DNA from: Pseudomonadota bacterium
GTDB lineage: Bacteria > Pseudomonadota > Alphaproteobacteria > SMXQ01
Reading direction: 5' to 3'
NCBI GenBank assembly: GCA_022562375.1
Contig: JADFPK010000067.1
Coordinates: 1-8,895, forward strand
DNA: 8,895 nucleotides
Part shown: positions 1 to 6,017 of the stretch, piece after piece
How the letters are laid out: every line of letters starts with the position of its first letter
How positions within the stretch are numbered: position 1 is the stretch's first letter
The notes under the pieces: generated by a model
Seen by the model: the letters and a program-made list of their open reading frames with translations, nothing else
What the model was told of the DNA's origin: nothing
Databases searched by the model: none
Made by a program: the position numbers and the translations under genes

Positions 1-57
1 CCAGTAGGCGATGTTGACGCCGTCTTCGGTCTGGACATACTGAACCTGCGGCTCCAT
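1..57 (-). CDS. Start of an alpha/beta-hydrolase/cyclase-family protein (partial)
   Basis: Nineteen codons run from an ATG at 57-55 to the window edge without a stop, reading MEPQVQYVQTEDGVNIAYW. A short beta-strand pair followed by 'DGV.IAYW' is how proteins joining an N-terminal alpha/beta-hydrolase to a C-terminal class III cyclase usually begin; this is recognition from memory on very little sequence. It lies on the same strand as, and 82 bp downstream of, the fusion gene at 140-2020, whose C-terminal half belongs to that same family. No strong ribosome binding site is visible before the ATG. It could also be a plain alpha/beta-hydrolase; the rest of the gene lies outside the window. Confidence 0.5.
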   Translation of the reverse strand, partial: MEPQVQYVQTEDGVNIAYW

Positions 58-139
58 GGCAGCCCAATTCTACACCACCCGTCTTGTTCCTACACCCCGT
101 CGTTTGCAATCGTTCTCCCCCTCTCAGTCCTGCTGTCTC

Positions 140-2020
140 CTACGGCGACCCTTCGGCTAGCACCGCAAACAGCCGCTGTGGCTCCGCGATGCCCTTCAGC
201 TCGTGCTCGCCTCGGTCTTCGAACGCGACGCCGGACGAGGTACGGGCGAGGCCGCGCAGCGTGTCCGATACGAGGATCTCTCCCGGCGCCGCCGCGCTCT
301 GCACCCGCGCAGCTACCTGCACCGCGCCGCCGTGGACGTTGTTCCCTTCACGGACGACGTCGCCGGCGTGGATGCCGAGGTGGAGCGGCAGGCCAGCCTC
401 GTTCCCGAGGTCGCGGCAGCGCTGCGCGGCGTCGATCGCCTGCCGCGCCGACGTGAACACGGCCATCACGCCATCGCCCAGCACCTTGCCCTCGACTGGC
501 GTGCCGCCCGCGTCGGTGATCGCCGCCCGCAGCGACGCGTCGAGCTCGCGCTCCTTCTCGCGATAGGCGGCGTCGCCTAGCTTCGTCGTAAGGGCGGTAG
601 AGTCGGCGATGTCGAGGAAGAGGATGGCGGTCATGCCGGAGGGGAGGGTGACCTGCTTGTCATCAATCTCACTGCGGTCTTCGTCCAGAAACTGCCCGGC
701 CACCTTCGCTAAGTTAGGGTAAATTGGGAGGCCATCCGGAGTCGCGAGCCGCGCGTTGAGGATCTGTGCGGCAACGGCTCTGCTGGCACTAGCGGCCAAA
801 CGAAACTCGCCACGCGGATGGAGCACGAGCGTTGGTGCGCTCACTCGCGGCAGCAACGGTCGAACGTCAACGTCAGTAAATAGCTCTAGATACCTCGCCG
901 CGACGTCCGAGGACGAGTGTTCTCGCATCATGTCAGCGAATTGCCGCTGCAGTTCGCTTGGATCGATGATGTCGAGCATGGTCCCGCGCCCCGCCTTCTT
1001 GGCGTTTTCATAGACCAGCATGGCAACCGCGAGCTCCGAGGCCGCGGTGCCGGCGTTATTCTTGTGATAGGTGATCTGGTCGTCGGCCGTCCGCCCCTTG
1101 CAAACGCCTAAGGAAAGCTCGCCCAATTCATAGACATCCTCGATCTTGATCAGCCCCGCCTCCAGCGGCATGAAAAGGTCGCCTTGCTGTTCAGAAATGA
1201 TGTTTTCGCGCAGATTGCAGACGATGACGTCGGCGCGCTCCACCGTCCTGTCATCGATCTCGCGACGTGCTTTTTTCAGGAACCCACCCTGCACCAGCTG
1301 GACGTTGCCGCCGATGATGCCGGTAACGTGTTGACCCGGCTCCAGCAAGTCGCCGTTGAACAGCTCCACATTGGTGTTGGTGGCGCAAAGCACGGCATCG
1401 ACGTCACGGATCACCTCCTCGGGCGAGGTCACAGGCCTGATCTCCACGCCGAACATTTCCGAGTATTTAGCGGCGAAGGCCTCGCGGTTGGCGGGCGTGC
1501 GGCCATAGACCTTGACGGTGCGGATTGCGGGCCGCTCCACCAAAAGGGCCAGGAGCTGGTTGGCAGCCTGGCCGCCGGCGCCGAACAGGCCCGCGGTCTC
1601 GGCATTCTTCCGCACCAGGTAGCGGAAGGCCACGCCCGAAGTCGCCGCCGTGCGCAGCGCTACCACGCTGGTGTATCCTAGCGTCTTTTCCACCGGCTCG
1701 CCGATCAGGATCGAAAACAGTCGCCCGGTCTTCGAGTCATGAAGCACATGGACCGGGTGCTCGCGATAGGCATAGGACTGGTTGGTATCGTGCTGCTCGA
1801 CGAGTTCCGCCCGTGTGGCCGAGCCGATCACTCCCATCTCGTGCACGCCGCCCGGAAAATTGCTGATGCGCACGCCATCTGGCGAATGCACACGCCGGCG
1901 CGGGGCATTGATGACCGGGAACTCGCAGCCGCCCCGATAGCCCATCTCCACCGCGTCGATAGCTTGTTTCATGGTCACGAGATCCTGAATTTCTTCCGGC
2001 CGAAGCAGCAATACGCCCAT
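140..2020 (-). CDS. Ornithine cyclodeaminase-like domain fused to hydrolase remnant and class III cyclase
   Basis: The 626-residue protein has three parts. Residues 1-350 are a full ornithine cyclodeaminase/mu-crystallin fold with the Rossmann loop GAGGQA (147-152) and the substrate-carboxylate motif ALRTAA (121-126); the usual catalytic Lys is Ile near residue 65 and the usual catalytic Asp is Asn239, so cyclodeaminase chemistry is unlikely and an imine/ketimine reductase or sensor role is possible. Residues about 352-448 resemble the last part of an alpha/beta-hydrolase (LLPRVSAPTLVLHPRGE, 389-405) without its nucleophile region or recognisable His. Residues about 456-626 are a class III cyclase: metal Asp470 and Asp516, purine-selecting Lys512, Arg572. 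Asn561 and Gln568 replace the usual Asp and Asn. Cyclodeaminase-like proteins normally stop near 320-350 residues, so the joining is abnormal. A GGGAGG Shine-Dalgarno lies 11 nt before the ATG. It is divergent from the TPP-enzyme genes. Assembly chimera is an alternative to true fusion. Confidence 0.85.
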   Translation of the reverse strand: MGVLLLRPEEIQDLVTMKQAIDAVEMGYRGGCEFPVINAPRRRVHSPDGVRISNFPGGVHEMGVIGSATRAELVEQHDTNQSYAYREHPVHVLHDSKTGRLFSILIGEPVEKTLGYTSVVALRTAATSGVAFRYLVRKNAETAGLFGAGGQAANQLLALLVERPAIRTVKVYGRTPANREAFAAKYSEMFGVEIRPVTSPEEVIRDVDAVLCATNTNVELFNGDLLEPGQHVTGIIGGNVQLVQGGFLKKARREIDDRTVERADVIVCNLRENIISEQQGDLFMPLEAGLIKIEDVYELGELSLGVCKGRTADDQITYHKNNAGTAASELAVAMLVYENAKKAGRGTMLDIIDPSELQRQFADMMREHSSSDVAARYLELFTDVDVRPLLPRVSAPTLVLHPRGEFRLAASASRAVAAQILNARLATPDGLPIYPNLAKVAGQFLDEDRSEIDDKQVTLPSGMTAILFLDIADSTALTTKLGDAAYREKERELDASLRAAITDAGGTPVEGKVLGDGVMAVFTSARQAIDAAQRCRDLGNEAGLPLHLGIHAGDVVREGNNVHGGAVQVAARVQSAAAPGEILVSDTLRGLARTSSGVAFEDRGEHELKGIAEPQRLFAVLAEGSP

Positions 2021-2438
2021 GGTGATGTTGGCCTCCCTCAGGTTTGGGGCGCCAAGCGCCCGTAGAGTCGGTGATACGATACGCGACGATCAACTTTAGC
2101 AGTAATGGCCTTGGTCTCTCCGTTAAGGAAATAGCTGCTTTTGCCGACGCCATGCATATGGCAAACACTGGTTTTCGGGTCGGGCGGTGGCGGGTACGGA
2201 AATCGGTGGATCTCCTCGTCGCCGTCGACGCTCGGGGGCCAGCCCTCGGACGCGACCGGCTCGTGGCGCCGGGGATTCTCCCCCGCCTCGATCCGAAGCC
2301 GCCGCGTCCGCTCCTCGCCTCCCCGCCCCACATTTACAAAACCGCCCCGGTGTGGTTGGTTAGGGTGGAGGATACAGGAACCCCCCGGGCGGGCCGGGCG
2401 CCGATGCGCCGCGGCCCGTCGATGCGGAATTTGGCGCG
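2021..2438. other. Divergent intergenic region without a supported gene
   Basis: This 418-bp stretch separates the start of the cyclodeaminase-cyclase fusion (leftward) from the TPP-enzyme pair (rightward), so it should hold both promoters. The section from about 2070 to 2170 is clearly less GC-rich than the flanking genes, as expected for a promoter region, while 2200-2430 is GC-rich. Open frames cross it on both strands, but none shows a recognisable domain. A short inverted repeat GCCAT-GCAT-ATGGC sits at 2149-2162 and could be an operator. No convincing -35/-10 pair, riboswitch or tRNA was found by eye. Confidence 0.6.
2047..2061 (-). promoter_or_regulatory. GC-rich hairpin in the fusion gene's leader
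   Basis: A perfect inverted repeat GGGCGC-CAA-GCGCCC (6-bp arms, 3-nt loop) ends 26 bp before the start codon of the fusion gene and just upstream of its Shine-Dalgarno. It has no T-run, so it is not an intrinsic terminator. It may be an mRNA leader structure or a protein binding site; chance is also possible in such GC-rich DNA. Confidence 0.25.
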
Positions 2439-2948
2439 ATGACCGACTGGCCGAAGGATATCTACGACGTGCTCAAGGAGGCGGACATCCGCCAGGTGAG
2501 CTACGTCCCCGATGCCGGGCATGCGCGCCTGATCGAGATGTGCACCAATGATAACGAGATCCGCTCCATCCCGATGGCGACCGAGCTCGAGGGCATCGGC
2601 ATCGCCGCCGGCGCCTGGCTCGGCGGCGAACGCGCGGCGCTGCTGATGCAGAGCAGCGGCGTCGGCAACTGCATCAACGCCTTCTCGCTGTTGAAGAACT
2701 GCCGCTTCCCGTTCCTCGCCGTCGTCGCCATGCGCGGCGAGTTCGGCGAGGGCAACCCCTGGCAGGTGCCGATGGGACAGGCGACGGGCAAGCTGTTGGA
2801 AGCCATGGGGCTCATCAATTACTGGGTGCGCGAGGCCGAGGACGTACGCCCGACCATGGAGGCGGCGGTGCAGATCGCGTTTGCGGCGATGAACCCGGTC
2901 GCCGTGGTGCTGTCCCAGCGGCTCATCGGCGCCAAGAGTTTCGGATAA
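2439..2948 (+). CDS. TPP-dependent 2-oxoacid decarboxylase, alpha subunit (sulfopyruvate decarboxylase-like)
   Basis: The 169-residue protein is the pyrimidine-binding half of a thiamine diphosphate enzyme, matching the sulfopyruvate decarboxylase alpha (ComD-like) and phosphonopyruvate decarboxylase N-terminal pattern. The opening IYDVLKEADIRQVSYVPDAG is characteristic. Glu49 in ATELEGIGIAAG lies nine residues before Gly58, the spacing of the cofactor-activating Glu in TPP decarboxylases. A QSSGVGNCINAFSLL segment (71-85) follows. The next gene, 5 bp downstream, supplies the diphosphate-binding half, so the two probably form one heteromeric cytoplasmic enzyme that decarboxylates a 3-substituted pyruvate to an aldehyde. 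The real substrate cannot be read from sequence; the only nearby candidate partners are the SDR, MmgE/PrpD and cyclodeaminase-like genes. The ATG at 2439 fits the family's usual N-terminus, although the ribosome binding site is weak. Confidence 0.85.
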   Translation: MTDWPKDIYDVLKEADIRQVSYVPDAGHARLIEMCTNDNEIRSIPMATELEGIGIAAGAWLGGERAALLMQSSGVGNCINAFSLLKNCRFPFLAVVAMRGEFGEGNPWQVPMGQATGKLLEAMGLINYWVREAEDVRPTMEAAVQIAFAAMNPVAVVLSQRLIGAKSFG

Positions 2949-2953
2949 ACGGC

Positions 2954-3553
2954 ATGGCCGGCGGCAAGACCCTGACACTCGACAGGCGCGAGGTGGTGGC
3001 CAGGCTGCTGGCCGATGCCGGCGATCTATTGGTCATCACCGGGCTGGGATCGCCGACCTGGGATTGCGCCACGACGATGGACCGGGACCTGAACTTCTAT
3101 CTCAGGGGCGCCATGGGATCGGCGTCGAGCATCGGCCTCGGCCTGGCGCTCGCCCAACCCCGACGCCGGGTGCTGGTGGTCACCGGCGACGCCGAGCTGA
3201 TGATGACGGCGGGCGCGCTGGCGACCATCGGCGCCCAGGGGCCGAAGAACCTCTCCATCGTCGTGCTCGACAACGAGCATTACGGCGAGACCGGGATGCA
3301 GCCGTCGCTGACCTCATTCGGCGCCGATCTCGGCGCCATGGCCGCCGGCGCCGGCTTCCCCGTCGCCGAGACCATATGGGACCAGGCGGCGCTGGAGCGA
3401 GTCCTGCCGGCGATCCTGACCGGCGACGGCCCCGCCCTTCACGCCATCAAGGTCAAGGCCGAGAATTACCCGAAAACCCTGCCGCCGAGCGACGGCGCCT
3501 ACCTCAAGGACCGCTTCCGCCTGGCCCTCCTCGGCCCCGACTCGATCGCTTAA
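2954..3553 (+). CDS. TPP-dependent 2-oxoacid decarboxylase, beta subunit (sulfopyruvate decarboxylase-like)
   Basis: The 199-residue protein is the diphosphate-binding half of the enzyme begun by the gene 5 bp upstream. The TPP/magnesium motif is clear: GDAELMMTAGALATIG starts at Gly78-Asp79, and the closing VVLDNEHYGETG has Asn107, 28 residues after Asp79. RGAMGSASSIGLGLALAQ (51-68) is the conserved segment before it. Length and order agree with ComE-like beta subunits, which run near 180-200 residues. In enzymes with one chain (phosphonopyruvate decarboxylase) these halves are fused, so the split arrangement favours the sulfopyruvate-type subgroup, though the substrate remains open. No other coenzyme M or phosphonate gene lies in the window. 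The gene ends 21 bp before the 82-bp palindrome at 3575, which could help to end its transcript. Confidence 0.87.
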   Translation: MAGGKTLTLDRREVVARLLADAGDLLVITGLGSPTWDCATTMDRDLNFYLRGAMGSASSIGLGLALAQPRRRVLVVTGDAELMMTAGALATIGAQGPKNLSIVVLDNEHYGETGMQPSLTSFGADLGAMAAGAGFPVAETIWDQAALERVLPAILTGDGPALHAIKVKAENYPKTLPPSDGAYLKDRFRLALLGPDSIA

Positions 3554-3574
3554 GCCCCGGATACCCCATGCCGC

Positions 3575-3656
3575 GTTAAATGGGGACAGTATATAGTTTT
3601 CGGATATTGGAGATCGGTTCCCGACCCCCGAAAACTATATACTGTCCCCATTTAAC
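3575..3656. repeat. 82-bp palindromic element, copy 1
   Basis: Two 29-bp arms (3575-3603 and 3628-3656) are perfect reverse complements around a 24-nt loop (3604-3627). The outer ends are GTTAA and TTAAC, and each arm carries GGGGACAGTATATA or its complement. The loop holds a small inner hairpin, TCGG-TTC-CCGA. A second copy with the same arm and loop lengths lies at 6018-6099. The GGAC tetranucleotide next to a palindrome recalls REP elements moved by RAYT/IS200-like Y1 transposases, but no such gene is present. It sits between the converging TPP-beta and SDR genes, where the stem could also act as a two-way transcription brake; there is no T-tract immediately after it. Confidence 0.85.
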
Positions 3657-3686
3657 AGGCGCCATTTAACCGGCCCCCGACAGGGA

Positions 3687-4451
3687 TCAGGGCATGAACC
3701 TGCCGCCGCTGACGTGGATGGTCTGGCCGGTGATGTAGCGCCCCGTCGGCAGGCACAGGGTCCGCACCATCGCCGCCACTTCCTCGAAGGTGCCCTGGCG
3801 CCCGACCACATTGGCCTCGCCGCCGGGCTTGGGCGCCGAATCGCCCGAGGTCGCGCTTCGCTCACCGCCGATCTGACCGGGCACCACGCAATTGACGGTG
3901 ATGCCCTTGGCGCCGAACTCGACGGCCAGGGCCTTGGTGAGACCGACGAGGCCGGCCTTGGCGGTGATCACGTGGGCGCGGTCGTGCGCCCCGGTGTGGG
4001 CGGTGAGCCCGCCGATGTTGATGATGGTGCCGCCGCCGCCGGCGATCATGTGGGGAATGGCCGCGCGCGAGCACAGGAAGGCGCCGCCGAGGATGACGGC
4101 CATGACCTCGTTCCAGTTCTCCAACGTCAATTCGGCCAAGGGGACCTGGTTGCGGTTGGCGGCGTTGTTGATGAGGATGTCGAGCCGGCCGAAGTTGGCG
4201 ATGATGGCGTCGATCATGCCTTGTACGGCCCCCTCGTCGGCGACGTCCGCCAGATGCACCATCGCCCGGCCGCCGCTGTCCTCGATTTCCCTGGCCACCC
4301 CATCGGCCTCATCGGCCGAGCTCTTGGCGTGGACGACGATGGCGGCGCCATCGCCGGACAGCGCCAGCGCCATGGCGCGGCCGTTGCGGCGCACCGATCC
4401 GGTGATCAGCGCGACCTTTCCCGCGAGCGGGGGGGATGATGCATCGGCCAT
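3687..4451 (-). CDS. SDR-fold protein with a degenerate catalytic tetrad
   Basis: The 254-residue protein has a classical short-chain dehydrogenase/reductase layout: an N-terminal cofactor loop ITGSVRRNGRAMA (16-28), LADVAD (67-72), NNAA (95-98), PGQI (191-194) and a C-terminal YITGQTIHVSGG (239-250). When aligned to FabG (catalytic N110, S138, Y151, K155) the spacing fits exactly, but the residues are Ile120, Gly148, Val161 and Lys165. Only the Lys remains; His160 lies next to the missing Tyr. It may therefore bind nucleotide without the normal redox chemistry, or use another mechanism. A related SDR subgroup with 'HV..AKAG' in this place may exist; this is from memory and unverified. The start has a good AGGAG 9 nt upstream. 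It lies 69 bp downstream of the MmgE/PrpD gene on the same strand, probably co-transcribed. Confidence 0.88.
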   Translation of the reverse strand: MADASSPPLAGKVALITGSVRRNGRAMALALSGDGAAIVVHAKSSADEADGVAREIEDSGGRAMVHLADVADEGAVQGMIDAIIANFGRLDILINNAANRNQVPLAELTLENWNEVMAVILGGAFLCSRAAIPHMIAGGGGTIINIGGLTAHTGAHDRAHVITAKAGLVGLTKALAVEFGAKGITVNCVVPGQIGGERSATSGDSAPKPGGEANVVGRQGTFEEVAAMVRTLCLPTGRYITGQTIHVSGGRFMP

Positions 4452-4520
4452 GAAGTCTCTCTCCTGATGTCCTTGAAATTTCGCGATGACTAAGTGAATT
4501 CGCCCGCCTTGTCCCGGCGC

Positions 4521-5888
4521 TTAAGCGGTCAGCAGCGGGCGCAACTCGCGGGCATCGCCAAGCGCGCCGATGTCGCGGATCATCGCGATCAACTCCGCAG
4601 ACCGCGCCGCGCCCAGCACCGGCGCCATCAGATCGTCGGCCTTGGCCTCGACTTCGTGCGGCGTCATCGGGTTCTCCGGCGTGCCGCGCACCGCCATCGT
4701 GCGATGGCTGAAACTTTGCCCGCCGGTGGTGTCGATCTCGACCACCGGCTGGCGCCGGGGCAGATCCGCATCGGCGACCAGTTCTATCCGTTGACGGAAG
4801 GCGAGCACTTCCGCGTCCTCCATGCGCCCGTAATCATGGGAGCTCAGGAAGGTGAGGCCGCCGTCGAGCACCAGCAGCGACAGCAGATGCTGCAAATTGA
4901 TGTCCGGCATGGCGCGGTTATCGATGACGTGCGATTCCTTCTCCGACATCTTGACCCTGATCCGTTGGATATCGGCCGCCTCGAGGCCGTGCTCCTCGAT
5001 CAGCGCCTGCACCGAGTCGAGCGCCGCCTGGATGGGCGAGCCGACCGACCATTTCTTGATGTTGGTGGCCATGATCTCGAAGCGCGAGCCGAGCCCGTCG
5101 ATCAGAAGCTCGGGCCTTGGCTCCGGCGAAAAGGCGAAGAAGAAATTGCGCGGGCCGGTGAAGACGTCGTCGACCCCGGTGAAGCCGGCGGCCACCATGG
5201 TCGCCGCCGCGACGCCGTTTCGCGCCGGCATGCCGGCGAAATCGAAGGCCTTCTCGACATGGCCCTCGTCGCGCGCCCAGCAATTCACCCCCGACGCCTG
5301 CTGGGCGGTATAGGACAGCATCCAGCGAACCTGATCGGCGCCGAGCCCGGCCAGCGCGCCGCTCGCCGCGGCGGCGCCGAACAAGGGCGCGAAGCTGTGG
5401 GTGCTGTGGCCGGCCTCGTAAAGTTGATCGGCGCCGAGCGAAAGGGTCGCCCGGGCGCCGATGTCGTAGCCAAGGGCGACGGCGTTGAGCAACGCCTCGC
5501 CGCTTCGCCCTTGTCGTTCCGCCATCGCCAGCGCCGCCGGCACGACGGCGCAGCCGAGATGACTGCGCGAGGAAAAGTGGGAATCGTCGGTCTCATCGGC
5601 GTGGGCCGCCATGGCGTTGGCCAGCGCCGCGTTGCCCGCCGTCGTCACGATATCGCTGCCGATGACCACCGATTCTTGCGCGCCGCCGAGGCCGCGGACA
5701 TATTCGGCGGCGATCTCGCCCGGCCTCAGTGCCGAGCCCGAGACGATGGCCGCCAATGTATCGAGAAGATGGAGCCCGGTCTTCGCAGCCACCTCCGCCG
5801 GCAGCGGCCTGTCCTTGGCGGCGGCGATATAGCTGGCGAGCTCGCCGATCACCGGCCCGGGGCCGGGTTTGTCTTCCTTCCCGCTCAA
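4521..5888 (-). CDS. MmgE/PrpD family protein
   Basis: The 455-residue protein belongs to the MmgE/PrpD fold (2-methylcitrate dehydratase, cis-aconitate decarboxylase and relatives), close to the usual 440-480 residues. Visible landmarks are an N-terminal helical part (LASYIAAAK, LLDTLAAIVSG), ANAMAAHADETDDSH (90-104) with Asp/His expected at the active site, GHSTHSFAPLFGAAAASGAL (160-179), KAFDFAGMPARNG (213-225) and KKWSVGSPIQAALD (278-291). In the last motif many relatives have His four residues before the Asp; here it is Gln287, so the substrate or chemistry may differ from the two named enzymes. The start is placed at TTG (5888-5886) because GGGAGGAAA lies just before it and family similarity begins there; the frame stays open to 6071 but runs into the palindromic repeat. 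The SDR gene follows. The reaction is probably a dehydration or decarboxylation of an organic acid. Confidence 0.87.
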   Translation of the reverse strand: MSGKEDKPGPGPVIGELASYIAAAKDRPLPAEVAAKTGLHLLDTLAAIVSGSALRPGEIAAEYVRGLGGAQESVVIGSDIVTTAGNAALANAMAAHADETDDSHFSSRSHLGCAVVPAALAMAERQGRSGEALLNAVALGYDIGARATLSLGADQLYEAGHSTHSFAPLFGAAAASGALAGLGADQVRWMLSYTAQQASGVNCWARDEGHVEKAFDFAGMPARNGVAAATMVAAGFTGVDDVFTGPRNFFFAFSPEPRPELLIDGLGSRFEIMATNIKKWSVGSPIQAALDSVQALIEEHGLEAADIQRIRVKMSEKESHVIDNRAMPDINLQHLLSLLVLDGGLTFLSSHDYGRMEDAEVLAFRQRIELVADADLPRRQPVVEIDTTGGQSFSHRTMAVRGTPENPMTPHEVEAKADDLMAPVLGAARSAELIAMIRDIGALGDARELRPLLTA

Positions 5889-5891
5889 CGC

Positions 5892-5900
5892 TTTCCTCCC
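5892..5900 (-). promoter_or_regulatory. Ribosome binding site that fixes a TTG start
   Basis: On the minus strand GGGAGGAAA is followed by GCG and then TTG. The GGAGG core sits six bases before the TTG, a near-ideal spacing. No in-frame ATG or GTG nearby has a comparable site, which decides the MmgE/PrpD start. Confidence 0.75.
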
Positions 5901-5908
5901 GATACCTC

Positions 5909-5930
5909 TTGGCGGCCGAAGCCGCGCCAA
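5909..5930 (-). promoter_or_regulatory. UUCG-tetraloop hairpin in the MmgE/PrpD leader
   Basis: In the minus-strand transcript GCGGC-UUCG-GCCGC forms a perfect 5-bp stem on the very stable cUUCGg tetraloop (5912-5925). An alternative fold pairs UUGGC with GCCAA outside it, using the whole 22 nt with a 2-nt bulge. It ends only a few bases before the Shine-Dalgarno and has no U-run, so an mRNA-stability or translation-control role is more likely than termination. Confidence 0.4.
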
Positions 5931-6017
5931 TGATATAGCGGATGGGCGGGGGGTTGGGAAAGGACCAAACGCCGCATGGCGGCGCGCCGCTTGTTCCCTG
6001 GACGCCGAGGCGTTCTG

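Noticed and set aside
2044..2442. Possible small gene in the divergent spacer (plus strand, 132 codons)
   Set aside because: No domain, no ribosome binding site, and overlap with the TPP alpha start; the AT-richer section fits a promoter region better.
2334..2978. A 214-codon minus-strand open frame across the TPP alpha gene
   Set aside because: Antisense to a clear TPP-enzyme subunit; His/Arg/Ala-rich with no domain.
3604..3627. GGTTC in the loop as a tRNA T-arm
   Set aside because: No acceptor, anticodon or D-arm fits around it, and the loop is only 24 nt.
3575..3656. Palindrome copy 1 as an ordinary intrinsic terminator
   Set aside because: There is no T-run after the stem, the stem is far longer than usual, and a sister copy sits before gene starts; termination may be a side effect only.
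3714..4439. A 241-codon plus-strand open frame
   Set aside because: Antisense to the SDR gene, low-complexity composition and no recognisable motif.
4494..5933. A 479-codon open frame on the plus strand
   Set aside because: It is fully antisense to the well-supported MmgE/PrpD gene; its Arg/Gly/His-rich product with no domain is typical of a shadow frame in high-GC DNA.
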